A stretch of DNA of 64,000 nt from Rhodothermaceae bacterium (lineage in GTDB: Bacteria > Bacteroidota > Rhodothermia > Rhodothermales > Bin80). Positions 10,475 through 20,098 of the stretch are shown here, in pieces. Every line of letters starts with the position of its first letter. Within the stretch, counting starts at the first letter, position 1. The DNA is taken from positions 62,001 to 126,000 of the forward strand of contig VXSC01000044.1 of the NCBI GenBank assembly GCA_009838195.1, given 5' to 3'. A program made the position numbers and the translations under genes. The notes beneath the pieces are model-generated. The model did not search any database and was not told where the DNA came from. It saw only the letters and a program-made list of their open reading frames with translations.

Positions 10475-11447
10475 CCGCCGCATAGGAAGTATCTGCCTCC
10501 TACTATTTATTTCGCTATGTGCCTGCCAGACCTCTGGGGTTGAGCAGGCATATCCAAGTCGCCCCCTGAGCTTCATCGTACCCTGGGAAATGGGAACAGG
10601 TGGTGATGTTGCCTCGCGTGTTTTAGCCAGTGCTCTTGAGAAGGAGCTCGATCAACCTGTCAATGTCGTGAATCAGGCCGGAGTCAATGGAGTCATTGGC
10701 CACGCGGCTTTGGTACGATCTGAGGCCGATGGCTATACGCTGGGAGCCCTCACTGAGGACATCGCGATGATGCACTGGACGGGACTCACGCGTATTAACT
10801 TTGACAGCTACTCCTCGATTGCACTGATCGCCGTGAATCCCCCTGTGGTCACGGTCCGACATGACGCTCCTTGGGAGACCATCCACGACCTCATTACTGG
10901 ACTAAGAGCGAGCTCGGAAACATTGACGGCAAGCGGCTCCCGCATTGGCGGTCTATGGGATCTAAACCGAATCGGATTACTCGAGGTCGCTGGTCTCGAT
11001 GCATCTGTAATATCATGGAAGCCCAGTCAGGGATCGGCTCCCGCTCTGCAGTATTTATTGGCGGACAGCGTTGACATCGTCATATCATCTCTGTCTGCTG
11101 TTGACTCGCTTCGCAGAGCAGGCCTGGTACGAATCCTGGCAACCATGTCAGGCGAGCGACTCCCCTCTGCACCAGATATCCCCACTCTTAAGGAATCGGG
11201 ATTTGACTACGAATCCTTGGGAAGTTGGTTTGCACTTGCAGCTCCGAAGAACCTGCCAGATGCAAGACTGGAGTTTTTGCGCGTTGCAGTCTGGAATATT
11301 TCAAGGCGACCCGAATTCAGGCGATCTATCCAGCGCACCGGATTTCAATTGCGACATATCACAGGAAGTACCCTGAGGGCATTTCTGTACGAAGAGGATC
11401 TCCAAAATGGTTTGCTCTTGGATAAAGCCGGACTCTCCCTAGAATAG
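10464..11447 (+). CDS. TctC/Bug-type substrate-binding lipoprotein
   Basis: Solute-binding protein of the tripartite tricarboxylate transporter (TctC/Bug) family, about 327 residues. The core starts at YPSRPLSFIVPWEMGTGGD, the family signature for the ligand loop, and runs through NQAGVNGVIGHAAL and DIPTLKESGFDY, all typical. The first ATG (10425) would place a long tail before the hydrophobic segment. I prefer GTG at 10464 or 10467, giving a lipoprotein signal with lipobox LCAC. That start overlaps the DinB gene by 11 bp. No TctA or TctB membrane genes lie nearby, so it is an orphan binding protein whose ligand is unknown. Confidence 0.85.
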   Translation: MVDDRRIGSICLLLFISLCACQTSGVEQAYPSRPLSFIVPWEMGTGGDVASRVLASALEKELDQPVNVVNQAGVNGVIGHAALVRSEADGYTLGALTEDIAMMHWTGLTRINFDSYSSIALIAVNPPVVTVRHDAPWETIHDLITGLRASSETLTASGSRIGGLWDLNRIGLLEVAGLDASVISWKPSQGSAPALQYLLADSVDIVISSLSAVDSLRRAGLVRILATMSGERLPSAPDIPTLKESGFDYESLGSWFALAAPKNLPDARLEFLRVAVWNISRRPEFRRSIQRTGFQLRHITGSTLRAFLYEEDLQNGLLLDKAGLSLE

Positions 11448-11463
11448 TTGGAAACCAACCAAG

Positions 11464-12240
11464 CTATATCCCGGACAGAGCCGTACGTAATGCTTCGAAC
11501 CCTAAACCACTCGCCCCCGTACGAATTCGAAGGCTGCACCAGAAATCCAGTGCCAACATCTGAATAGAGTGAATCGGCACTGCGATCCAGAAAGAGCGAC
11601 AACGCCAAACCAGCGCCCCCAGAACAATGCCTCCCAATAATGAGAGGACCAATTCGCTGGTGGGCTTATGTACATGCAATAGGGCGAAAGGGAGTGCCTG
11701 AACGAAAATCGCATGCACTCCAAACGTATGTGCTGTCCCGAACAGCACAAACCCCCTCCAGAGGTACTCCCAGCCAATCCAATACAACAGAAAGAGTGAG
11801 TGGTAGATTGCAAAAATGGACCAGGAGTCCACAGCTCCACGATAATGTGGGTATTCCACCTGAAAAACTCTTCCATCCGAGAGTATCCAGGTTCCAATGA
11901 GTACTATCGGCACATAGGCAGCAAACAGGATTAGTGCCAATTTCCAGTCACCGAGCCCTAACCCAATCTCTGCCGGCTTTTTTCGAAACCCAACCACCAG
12001 AACCAGTACCGGAATTAAAAACCCGGTCACACCCTGGATCGAAAACCACCACCCCCATGCCTGTAATCTGCTCCCATCGGGAGCAATGTGATCTAAGAAA
12101 AAGTCTCGGCTTCCGAACTTAAAGGTTACGATTAGGAGCAGCGCACAGAGCGTGAGTACGACCGTCGTCTGCAGATCCAATGACCGCAGACCCTTGATAA
12201 ACCGTTGTCTCTCGGAACCCAACACCCTGCTATGACCCAC
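11464..12240 (-). CDS. CPBP-family intramembrane metalloprotease
   Basis: A 258-residue multi-pass membrane protein of the CPBP (CAAX protease and bacteriocin-processing) family, with about seven hydrophobic segments. The usual EExxxR motif reads W-E-Y-L-W-R, so the first Glu is Trp and only one acid remains. The His motifs are present as FALLHVH and IPIHSIQML. Active members cleave peptides in the membrane; the altered acid pair makes activity uncertain. The start overlaps the S9 peptidase stop by 11 bp, so the two are probably co-transcribed. It ends 16 bp from the convergent TctC-like gene. Confidence 0.82.
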   Translation of the reverse strand: MGHSRVLGSERQRFIKGLRSLDLQTTVVLTLCALLLIVTFKFGSRDFFLDHIAPDGSRLQAWGWWFSIQGVTGFLIPVLVLVVGFRKKPAEIGLGLGDWKLALILFAAYVPIVLIGTWILSDGRVFQVEYPHYRGAVDSWSIFAIYHSLFLLYWIGWEYLWRGFVLFGTAHTFGVHAIFVQALPFALLHVHKPTSELVLSLLGGIVLGALVWRCRSFWIAVPIHSIQMLALDFWCSLRIRTGASGLGFEALRTALSGI

Positions 12241-14470
12241 TTCCTACATGGCGCTCCATAAACTCCCAAATTCGCAAGAGTCGATCAATACGTTGTTTCG
12301 GATTGCCGGTACGTGAGAGGTTATGTCCTGCATTCGGGTACCGCACATATTCCACTGGACGCTCCAGTGCCTTTAAGCTTTTGTACAGCACCTCACTCTG
12401 AATAACGCCGGTTCGAAGATCATTATCTGCATGCATGATCAAAAGTGGTGTATGGATCTGATCAACAAACGTAATCGGCGAGTTCGCTCTTAGAAGTACA
12501 CCCGCTTCCCAGGGAAACCCTCCGAAATGATTCGGCACTAGGCGCCAGGCATTGCCCTCGCCAAAAAATGTACTCAAGTCATAGACTCCGCGCTGAGCAA
12601 CCGCAGCCTTGAATCGCTGATCCTGAGATACAATCCAGGCCGTGAGGTATCCGGCATAGGAACCACCCGCCACTACCTGACGATCCGCATTCACCCACCG
12701 AGTCCTCCTCGTCACCTCGGACGCTGCAGCCAGTACATCTCCAGCGGGGCCTACCCCCCAATCCTGATAATTTGCCCGACGGAATGCATGCCCGTATCCA
12801 CCAGACCCACGAGGATTGGAATAGACCAAGCCGTAGCCTTGTGCAGTCAAAAACTGGAACTCATGCCACATCGTGGCTTCACCTGGCCCCCACATTGACG
12901 CGGGGCCTCCGTGAATGGCAACCAGGAGGGGATATGTCTGTCCCGGAGCCTGGAATGTGGGGGGCATTACCCAATACTGCAAACTAAGAGTATCCCTCTG
13001 CAAACGGTACTCTGCCGGAAAGCTCAATGCTTTATTCTGAAGCCATCCTGAATTGTGCGCTGTGATCGCCGTTGATGATTCAAAATCCATTGAAGAGGCA
13101 TGCAGCTCTGATGGATTGAGAACCTGGGTTGTTACCATATAAGCCATGGCCGTTGTAATGTCATAGCTACCAATGCCCCGACTATTTTCTGTCATCTGTG
13201 TAACGGGAAGTCCCCGGTGGAGCAATTCCCCACGATAAAAGAATGACCTCGCACTCTGGGCTAAACTGTCAACCAGAAGTGAGTCAGTGGGGGGCTCTAC
13301 TGTTGGAAGTGCTGGCCGACCTTCATTGACGGATGCCCGGTACAGCGGTACACCCCCCTCGGATGGAGCTGTGAAATACACAAACCACTCATCATGAGAC
13401 CACTTGACACTCCTAATACTCCGATCAAAGTCAAGGGTCAGCATTTCGGGGGGACTCAACCCATCAATGGCAAAATATCCAAGTTCGGATTGCGCGTACC
13501 CGGGATCGGTGAGACTGCTCGCCTGGAACGTGATAAACCGCCCACTGGGGGAGACGATTGGAGAAGTCAAACGATAGCCTCCAATGTCAAGCAATAAACG
13601 CTTGCGCGAAGATTCTATGTCAACGAGAAACAGGTCCCGATCCTGCTCCCGGTCAGGATGGCCTGCAGTCTCAGGATAACCACTTACTACGATCTGGCGG
13701 TTGTCCAAAAGCCATGTTGCACCACTGAAGCTGTAATGCCCCGTCGTAACCATCTTGATCTCTGGATCATCACCAGCTAGGTTTGCAACGAAATAGTGCC
13801 TTGAACGATACTCCGGGGATAAGTCTAATTCACCCTGAAAATTCAGCCGATTCAATAGACGTGGATTGGCATCTCTACGATTTTTGTCCAGCCACGCTCT
13901 CACGTTTGCCAGTTCTCCATCTGGGTTTGCCTCCGCGGTATGATCCTCCCAGGACGATCTCCCCGGACGCTCCTGTGACCACTCTGGCGTAATTCCGGTG
14001 AGCTCAAGGACTTCGTCTCTGCTGAGCGTTGTAGAAAAAAGTATATTCTCCCCGTCGGGCGACCATTGCGGTTCACTGACTCCGTGCTCAAAACTGAACA
14101 ACTGCCTTGCTTCTCCACCGTAAATGGAGATCTCAAAAACCTGAGAGTTCCCCTCCACACTGCGCAGAAATGTGATCCGCTCACTATCTGGATGCCACAC
14201 AGGAGAGTTCCCTCCTCCATAGGTCATCTGTTTGGGGGGCTCCGACCGATCCGCGGCGGCCATCCAGATTTCAGATTGATACCGGTAATCGTCGTCTCCA
14301 TCTGGAATGATAGAACGAACTGTATAGGCAACGTAGCGCCCATTGGGGGCTGCAGTGACACTGCCAAGCTGCTGAATCTTTAGCAAGTCAGTAGCTAAAA
14401 TGGGCTCCCGCTCAATCTGGGCAGTAACACTGGTGGCGAAGAAGCAAAATCCAATCAATAGGATGCGCAT
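12230..14470 (-). CDS. Secreted S9-family (prolyl oligopeptidase/acylaminoacyl) peptidase
   Basis: A serine peptidase of 746 residues. The ATG at 14470 gives a signal peptide MRILLIGFCFFATSVTAQ; an ATG at 14551 would add 27 residues that do not look like a leader. The N-terminal half is a TolB/WD40-like beta-propeller (SVTAAPNGRYVAYTV, SEPQWSPDGENILFS). The C-terminal alpha/beta hydrolase has the catalytic Ser in GGSYAGYLTAW (S604), Asp in HADNDLRTG (D684) and His in NAGHNLSRTG (H716). It probably degrades peptides in the periplasm. It is upstream of and overlaps the CPBP protease gene, and lies downstream of the M16 protease gene on the same strand. Confidence 0.92.
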   Translation of the reverse strand: MRILLIGFCFFATSVTAQIEREPILATDLLKIQQLGSVTAAPNGRYVAYTVRSIIPDGDDDYRYQSEIWMAAADRSEPPKQMTYGGGNSPVWHPDSERITFLRSVEGNSQVFEISIYGGEARQLFSFEHGVSEPQWSPDGENILFSTTLSRDEVLELTGITPEWSQERPGRSSWEDHTAEANPDGELANVRAWLDKNRRDANPRLLNRLNFQGELDLSPEYRSRHYFVANLAGDDPEIKMVTTGHYSFSGATWLLDNRQIVVSGYPETAGHPDREQDRDLFLVDIESSRKRLLLDIGGYRLTSPIVSPSGRFITFQASSLTDPGYAQSELGYFAIDGLSPPEMLTLDFDRSIRSVKWSHDEWFVYFTAPSEGGVPLYRASVNEGRPALPTVEPPTDSLLVDSLAQSARSFFYRGELLHRGLPVTQMTENSRGIGSYDITTAMAYMVTTQVLNPSELHASSMDFESSTAITAHNSGWLQNKALSFPAEYRLQRDTLSLQYWVMPPTFQAPGQTYPLLVAIHGGPASMWGPGEATMWHEFQFLTAQGYGLVYSNPRGSGGYGHAFRRANYQDWGVGPAGDVLAAASEVTRRTRWVNADRQVVAGGSYAGYLTAWIVSQDQRFKAAVAQRGVYDLSTFFGEGNAWRLVPNHFGGFPWEAGVLLRANSPITFVDQIHTPLLIMHADNDLRTGVIQSEVLYKSLKALERPVEYVRYPNAGHNLSRTGNPKQRIDRLLRIWEFMERHVGSGS

Positions 14471-14710
14471 AGGCTTAAAGTAGATATTTACGATCTGCAA
14501 AATATACGTCAGGCAAAAAGATGGGGAATTATATGCAAGGTGCGTTGGCACTCATGCATATAATTCCCCAAGGATAGATTTAGAGACTCGATTACAACGA
14601 CCCCACAGGCGGCGGCTACAATGTCTGCAATGAAGATCCTACCCACGAAGGAGCAAACACCTACATTATGTAATCCACCTTATATCGTACGGTCATCTTC
14701 TGTATCTATA
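14471..14710. other. Intergenic leader between M16 and S9 protease genes
   Basis: A 240-bp gap between two minus-strand protease genes. Its only distinct element is the long inverted repeat at 14522-14570, listed separately. I see no coding frame worth keeping. Confidence 0.5.
14522..14570. repeat. Perfect 16-bp inverted repeat with nested 4-bp stem
   Basis: TGGGGAATTATATGCA at 14522-14537 is the exact reverse complement of 14555-14570. Between the arms, GTGC (14540-14543) and GCAC (14548-14551) can pair around GTTG. The element is AT-rich with G-C ends and lacks a T-run, so it does not look like an intrinsic terminator. It lies 52 bp before the S9 peptidase start. It could be an operator, an mRNA-stabilising hairpin or a small dispersed repeat; no second copy was noticed in this window. 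Confidence 0.85.
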
Positions 14711-17545
14711 TCAGGGCTGTTCGGGAAAGAGCGTTACCTGTACGTAGCGATCAGTCAGCCATTTTGTAGCAGCTTGCTGCAGATCGTCTGCGGTCAGGCT
14801 ATCCACGAGTTCGTCATAACGTAGAATGTCTAGTGGCTCCGAAACACTGTCCGAGTAGTAGGAGCTGCGCAGCGCACTAAGCCAGAACCGATTCTCCTCA
14901 AGATCCGTGATCCGAGCCTGACGTTGCTGCTCCTGCACCCGTGCGACATAATCTTCCTCCACGCCACTTTGCTTGATTTCTTTGATGGTCTCGAATACGG
15001 CATTCGTCAATTCTTCTGCACGCTCTGGGTCACAGCCAAAGTTGATCGAAAATCGATACCTTTCCTGGGGACGCCGCAGCTGTATAGCACTGACGCCCGC
15101 CCCGTAGATTCCACCACGCTCCTCGCGCAATTCTTCGAACAGGAGAATATCAAGGAGCCTCTCCAAGGATTCCATATGATGGCGAGCCTGTCGGGAATCT
15201 TCATAGTCTCCATTAAATGTGATATTTACACGACTCTGTGGCTCTTCTCCCTTATATACCGTCTTGACAACCGTACCTTCGGGATACTGTACGTTTACGT
15301 CCTGCCACGTTTCTTCTCGATCCGTCGCAGGCAGTGTGCCTAGATACGTCTGAGCGAGAGCAGTCAGTGTGTCAACTTCAAAAGCACCTACGAAGACAAA
15401 CACAAAATCATCCATGTCGGCATATCGCTCCTGATAGACCTGCAGTGCACGTTCCATATCTATAGAGTCAAGTTCCTCCATTTTGGTCGGTCTGTAGCGC
15501 GGGTGATTCATATATAGTGTCGTGCTAAGCGTGTCGCTGAATGCCGCACCAGGAGAATTCTCGCGATTCGCCAGAAAAGTGCGGTTCAGATTGACCTGAG
15601 ACAAAAATGCAGAAGAGTCCAAGCGTGCCTGCGTAGCACGCAGGTGAATTAACTGGAAGAGTAATTCCAGGTCTTCCGGCGACGCTTGGCCACTGAAACC
15701 CTCAAACAAGGAACTGATGGACGCGGAAACAGATGCCCTTTTTCCCGAAAGCTTTTTCTGTAACTCCGTCTGGTTGAACGCGCCAACTCCACTACCATTC
15801 ACAGTTGATGCTGCAAACGACGCAGTCAGGTACTCACCGTCACCGTACAGAGATGTACCGCCCTCGCTGAAGGATGTGAACCGAACTTCGTCAGCACGAA
15901 AATCGGTCGGCTTCATTACAACGCGAATACCGTTCGACAACGTGATCTCAGAAACTCCAAGTTCGGGGATAGAATTTTCGCTTACGACCGCAGCTGGCTC
16001 CAGTACCTTGTCAAACAAAGGTACATCCGATGTAGCATCAATGTAGGGTTCCACTACGGTACCATCATATTCCTCGAATGTGCTGGCCAGGACCTCTTCA
16101 GTGACCCATTCAAGCGATGGTTTTTCGGGAAGATTTACGGTCACTACCCGATCCTCGCTACTCAGCGCTTTTGGCAGATACGCACTTACTTCTTCCAGTG
16201 TGATAGTTGGCAGAAGCTGCTGCGCAAGCCGGTACTGATTCACAACACCCGGAATTGGAGAGTCTTCCAAATAATGATTCACATAAGAAGATACCAGCCG
16301 TGCCGAAGGTGTGTTTTCGCGCTCATTGTACGCTTCCTCACGCGAGCGAAGGAACGATTCTTTAAACCGCGACAATTCGCCAGGTGTGAACGGATGCTGT
16401 CTAACTCGTTCCGATTCGAGAATAAGTGTGCGAAGTGCGGCAACCAGGCTATCTTCGTTCGCATAGGCGGTTAAACTGAATTGGGGGAACCCCCGAACAA
16501 GATCCCCAGCACCTGCTCCTGCAGCGAGAAAAGGTGCACGGGTACCATCCTGAGCAATCTCGCCAAATCGCCGGGAAAGCATACCCCTTGCCACGGACCC
16601 CACCAAAGACCGGCGATAGTCAACAAGAATTTTCATCGGGGCTTCTGGCTGTCTGTACCTCATCGAAAGTACCGGGAAAAAATCATACTCTGGATCACTC
16701 ACAACCTTGTATCGCGTCTCCATATATGGCACGTCAAAGGTCGGACGTGGCACCGGATTCTCGGCTGTTGGAATCGTGGCAAAATGTTCTTCCACCAGGG
16801 ACTTCATAGTTGGCACATCCATAGCACCTACGACAACAACCGCCATCAGATCGGGGCGATACCAAGTTTCGTAATAGCGGCGTACGGTTTCGTAGGCACT
16901 CTGCTTGATGACAAGTGTATCTCCGATTGGCAGCCGCTTCGCATAACGGGATTCACCAAGAATAACCGGGAGTTCCTCATCCAACATGCGTCCCTGTGCC
17001 CCTCGTCGGCTGCGCCACTCCTCCACAACAACACCGCGCTCATTGTCAATTTCTTCGTCGCTCAGCGTAGCGTAGGCTGCCCAGTCTTCCAACACCTGAA
17101 ATGCCTTGCGCACCACCTCCATGCTATCAGTAGGTACCTGGAGTTGATAGACCGTTTCATCGAAACTTGTATAAGCATTAATATCCGGACCGATTTGCAT
17201 GCCAATGCGCTGCAAAAAGGCCATAAGCGTCTGTTTCGGAAAGCGCCGCGTACCGTTAAAAAGCATATGCTCCACGAAATGGGCCAGCCCAAGTTGATCT
17301 TCGTCCTCCAGTATGCTACCAGCATTTACGGCCAAGCGAAGCTCAAGACGAGACTCCGGCTCGTGGTTCTCTCGCAGATAGTATGTTATACCATTCTCCA
17401 ATTGGCCAATGGTAACAGCGCTATCAACAGGAATGGGCTGATTCAAGTCAAGCTGGGCCTGCGCGTTCACAGCGGGTAAATAACCCGTCATGCAAAGTAG
17501 AAAAGCGACCAGCACGGTTTTGAATGAAGTGGGATGTACGTTCAT
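14711..17545 (-). CDS. Secreted M16-family zinc protease (two-domain, PqqL-like)
   Basis: A 944-residue inverzincin-type metalloprotease. I chose the ATG at 17545 because it begins a signal peptide ending PAVNAQ; an upstream ATG at 17683 adds a basic stretch without a leader. The first M16 domain has the inverted zinc motif H89-F-V-E92-H93 with the distal Glu in NERGVVVEEW. A second M16-like domain (from about residue 520) lacks a zinc motif, as in the usual active/inactive pair. It likely degrades small proteins or peptides in the periplasm. It is followed on the same strand by the S9 peptidase and CPBP genes, a protease-rich cluster. Confidence 0.92.
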   Translation of the reverse strand: MNVHPTSFKTVLVAFLLCMTGYLPAVNAQAQLDLNQPIPVDSAVTIGQLENGITYYLRENHEPESRLELRLAVNAGSILEDEDQLGLAHFVEHMLFNGTRRFPKQTLMAFLQRIGMQIGPDINAYTSFDETVYQLQVPTDSMEVVRKAFQVLEDWAAYATLSDEEIDNERGVVVEEWRSRRGAQGRMLDEELPVILGESRYAKRLPIGDTLVIKQSAYETVRRYYETWYRPDLMAVVVVGAMDVPTMKSLVEEHFATIPTAENPVPRPTFDVPYMETRYKVVSDPEYDFFPVLSMRYRQPEAPMKILVDYRRSLVGSVARGMLSRRFGEIAQDGTRAPFLAAGAGAGDLVRGFPQFSLTAYANEDSLVAALRTLILESERVRQHPFTPGELSRFKESFLRSREEAYNERENTPSARLVSSYVNHYLEDSPIPGVVNQYRLAQQLLPTITLEEVSAYLPKALSSEDRVVTVNLPEKPSLEWVTEEVLASTFEEYDGTVVEPYIDATSDVPLFDKVLEPAAVVSENSIPELGVSEITLSNGIRVVMKPTDFRADEVRFTSFSEGGTSLYGDGEYLTASFAASTVNGSGVGAFNQTELQKKLSGKRASVSASISSLFEGFSGQASPEDLELLFQLIHLRATQARLDSSAFLSQVNLNRTFLANRENSPGAAFSDTLSTTLYMNHPRYRPTKMEELDSIDMERALQVYQERYADMDDFVFVFVGAFEVDTLTALAQTYLGTLPATDREETWQDVNVQYPEGTVVKTVYKGEEPQSRVNITFNGDYEDSRQARHHMESLERLLDILLFEELREERGGIYGAGVSAIQLRRPQERYRFSINFGCDPERAEELTNAVFETIKEIKQSGVEEDYVARVQEQQRQARITDLEENRFWLSALRSSYYSDSVSEPLDILRYDELVDSLTADDLQQAATKWLTDRYVQVTLFPEQP

Positions 17546-17850
17546 CGATCTCGTATTTGTGGTAACGATTGTAGGAAAAGCACGAATCACGGTGAACACG
17601 TACCCAGAATGTAAGATCCGACTGCAGATACGTTCAAGGGATTTCTCTACTCGAGTCCTTTGGGATTGCCTCCTGTGCGCCAATTCGGTGTGTTAAGATT
17701 TTCAGCGCGCACGGTCCTGAAAAAGATCCAGCTCTCTGACGCAGTCAAATTGCACTTGCACACGATGTGTTCTCTGACAAGCAAAATTTCATTGAACCCA
17801 AATGCAGTTTGCGGGGTTTGCTGGTGTCTTAACAAAAAACTTCAAATTCA
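17546..17850. other. Divergent intergenic region, nothing distinct seen
   Basis: 305 bp between the M16 protease start and the DinB-like start, which point away from each other, so both promoters should lie here. I found no convincing -35/-10 pair, operator palindrome or RNA structure by eye. Confidence 0.4.
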
Positions 17851-18348
17851 ATGACTGCAGATCCCCTTTATCTGGCATTTGGTGACATGGACAACGAATT
17901 AGGAGTGACGCGAAAAATGCTTTCGCGCGTCCCCGACGACTGCTTTGACTGGCGTCCACATAAAAAATCATGGACCATGGGCGAATTAGCCAGTCACATC
18001 GTCGACCTGCTCTGGTGGCAGGTGACCACGCTGGAGAAAGACGGCATTGATATGTCCCAACCCTGGCCAAAAACGAAAGCGTCGACACAGGCAGAGTTGA
18101 TCGCCATGTTCAATTCCAATGAGAAAAATTTGCTTGAGGTTCTCGACCGTACGACTGTGGATACGCTGTCTGAGCCCTGGACGCTCAGTTATGGAGACCA
18201 GGTGTATTTCACGGAGTCCAAGGCTACGGTACTCCGCCGATTTGGGATCAGCCATCTGGTCCATCACAGAGCTCAACTTTCCGTATATCTGCGGATGAAT
18301 AATGTACCCTTACCCCCGAGCTATGGCCCAACTGCAGACGAGAACTAA
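17851..18348 (+). CDS. Cytosolic DinB-like four-helix protein
   Basis: A 165-residue DinB/YfiT superfamily protein without a signal peptide. The fold signature is clear: CFDWRPHKKSWTMGELASH in the first half (first metal His in LASHIVDL) and GISHLVHHRAQLSVYLR near the C terminus (paired metal His). It ends with the common NNVPLPPSYGPTADE tail found in many members. Such proteins bind a divalent metal and include thiol-dependent transferases; the specific reaction is unknown. It stands alone between divergent and convergent neighbours. Confidence 0.87.
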   Translation: MTADPLYLAFGDMDNELGVTRKMLSRVPDDCFDWRPHKKSWTMGELASHIVDLLWWQVTTLEKDGIDMSQPWPKTKASTQAELIAMFNSNEKNLLEVLDRTTVDTLSEPWTLSYGDQVYFTESKATVLRRFGISHLVHHRAQLSVYLRMNNVPLPPSYGPTADEN

Positions 18349-18356
18349 TCCGTCGT

Positions 18357-19517
18357 CTATCCTGTAGCCGGATAGGGATTCGCCAGATATCGCCGGGCGT
18401 CTGTGTGGCTGGATCCCCAGCGTTTCATTCTGAGTACATCCTTGTACCGGGTGATGGCCCGGTCGCGGTCTCCCATCAGATCGTACGCAATCCCCTGATA
18501 GAGACGCCCAGCAACCTTGAAGTAGCTGTCGGCATCCAGTCGTGCAGTCAATGCCTCCAGAGATAAGAGATGAGGTAAGGCGGCAGATGCTTCTCCCCTA
18601 GCAATATGTGACCGCGCCAGAAAATACAGTGCCTGCTCCGCCATCGCCGGTGTATAGCCGGTTTCCTGTGCCTTATAGCGCTCCAGGACGTCTGCGAAAA
18701 CAGTGTCAGAAGCCTGCCACTGATGCCAACTTGCATAAATTCGACCTTCCAGTGTATGGAAAAAGGAATTTCTGGGGTACTTGTCACGCAGCCACGAAAC
18801 CTGTTGGACACATGCTTGGAAATCTTTCTCGTAGAGGTAGTTGATCTGCGCCAAAAAATACATCGCCTCCGTCTGCATATAGTATCCCTCTCTGGCCGTA
18901 CGCTCGAGTTCATACAGCCCGCCTGAACGGTCTCCTGGTGGAAGAAACGCCGTGACCGGTCGCACAAATGGGTACCGTTCGGGAATCAATGCAGCATAAT
19001 ATTGATAGAGGCCCCTTCCCAATGCAAAATCGTGATTGGTTGTATCTGCGTTGGCAACCGCCAATACGTAATCCATGGCCCGTTTGCCATCTGCCGCAGC
19101 CCGAATCCAGTCACGGCGATTGGAGCGCAAACGCCCCCTGAACCCTAACGCGATCCCCTTAAAAAACATTGCATCGAATTCATTCCCGTCCGCATCCAGT
19201 CGTTCATTACTGCGCGCGATCACCTCTCCCATAGCAGCATAAAACTTTTCATCGTGAGATGTATCTGTTAAGTCCAGAAGAATGGTCCACCAAAGGGTTA
19301 ATGCCTCCAAAAATGGACCGATAGGATGATCCAAATGACGTTCGGTGATGGTTTGAAAGTGATCTTCTGCTTCTTCAAACCGAAGATCGTACAATGCCTC
19401 TAGTCCAGCTTTAGCTGACGCTCGAACCTCTGGCTCGTACAGAATACTAGACTGCGCTACAGCAGATGAACAGGATAGAATCCCTCCCAGGAGTACGGCG
19501 AACCACACGCGATTCAT
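18357..19517 (-). CDS. Secreted tetratricopeptide-like protein
   Basis: A 386-residue protein with a signal peptide (MNRVWFAVLLGGILSCSSAV, cleavage near AVAQ), possibly a lipoprotein because of the Cys at residue 16. The body is helical and TPR-like: GLEALYDLRFEEAEDHFQTI, AEQALYFLARSHIARGEA and GRLYQGIAYDLMGDRDRA are typical units. No enzymatic motif is visible. It lies 8 bp downstream of bioY on the same strand, so both are probably one transcript, though a functional link to biotin is not evident. Confidence 0.8.
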   Translation of the reverse strand: MNRVWFAVLLGGILSCSSAVAQSSILYEPEVRASAKAGLEALYDLRFEEAEDHFQTITERHLDHPIGPFLEALTLWWTILLDLTDTSHDEKFYAAMGEVIARSNERLDADGNEFDAMFFKGIALGFRGRLRSNRRDWIRAAADGKRAMDYVLAVANADTTNHDFALGRGLYQYYAALIPERYPFVRPVTAFLPPGDRSGGLYELERTAREGYYMQTEAMYFLAQINYLYEKDFQACVQQVSWLRDKYPRNSFFHTLEGRIYASWHQWQASDTVFADVLERYKAQETGYTPAMAEQALYFLARSHIARGEASAALPHLLSLEALTARLDADSYFKVAGRLYQGIAYDLMGDRDRAITRYKDVLRMKRWGSSHTDARRYLANPYPATG

Positions 19518-19525
19518 TGCGTGCC

Positions 19526-20098
19526 CTATCTACCCCAGCGTCGTAAACCACCATACGTGAGTCCAACAATCAGCACTTTCACTGCATCAAAAGCAACAAA
19601 TCGAAGCCATCCAACCTCAATAGAGTACCACCAGGACATGTGTGAAGCCGCAAAGTGTAACCAGCTCACCCCGCACGCAAAGAGCACAACAGAACCCGCA
19701 GCGACCGCAATCACACCACTAAACACACTAGTTTTATTCTTTCCGATCAGGCCAATGACGTATGCCGATAATGGCATCCCTAGGAGATAACCTGCACTGA
19801 CAGCAGTGGTCAAGTAGGTCAAACCGTGCCCGCTCCCGGCATAGACGGGCAAGAACATTCCGATCAACAGGTAGAGGATCATGGACAAAAAGCCGTTCCG
19901 TGCCCCAAGTACTAAACCACTCCCATATACGAAAAGGGTCTGTAATGTGACCGGGATCTCCCAAAGATAGATGCGCACCTGAGCGCCAAGTGCCGTGGCG
20001 ACTGCAAAGAAGGTGACTGCTAGAAGTTGAACAAGTACGGAAGCCTTCTCGGGAGTCAATGTCTCTATCCAAGGAGTCCGAGCCGATGGTGCGGTCAT
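19526..20098 (-). CDS. bioY: Biotin transporter BioY
   Basis: Membrane S-component for biotin uptake, 190 residues with about six hydrophobic segments. Recognisable family stretches are ALGAQVRIYLWEIPVTLQTL (the substrate-binding loop region with P-V-T-L-Q-T), GARNGFLSMILYLLIGMFLP and VYAGSGHGLTYLTTAVSAGYL with the conserved G-Y-L. No ECF ATPase or EcfT gene is adjacent, so it either works alone or uses a shared energising module encoded elsewhere. It leads an operon with the TPR-like gene and is divergent from pgsA. Confidence 0.9.
   Translation of the reverse strand: MTAPSARTPWIETLTPEKASVLVQLLAVTFFAVATALGAQVRIYLWEIPVTLQTLFVYGSGLVLGARNGFLSMILYLLIGMFLPVYAGSGHGLTYLTTAVSAGYLLGMPLSAYVIGLIGKNKTSVFSGVIAVAAGSVVLFACGVSWLHFAASHMSWWYSIEVGWLRFVAFDAVKVLIVGLTYGGLRRWGR

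Noticed and set aside
16481-17479. Plus-strand frame of 332 codons opposite the M16 protease
   Set aside because: Fully inside a convincing protease gene carrying HFVEH; no domain, leader or ribosome site of its own.
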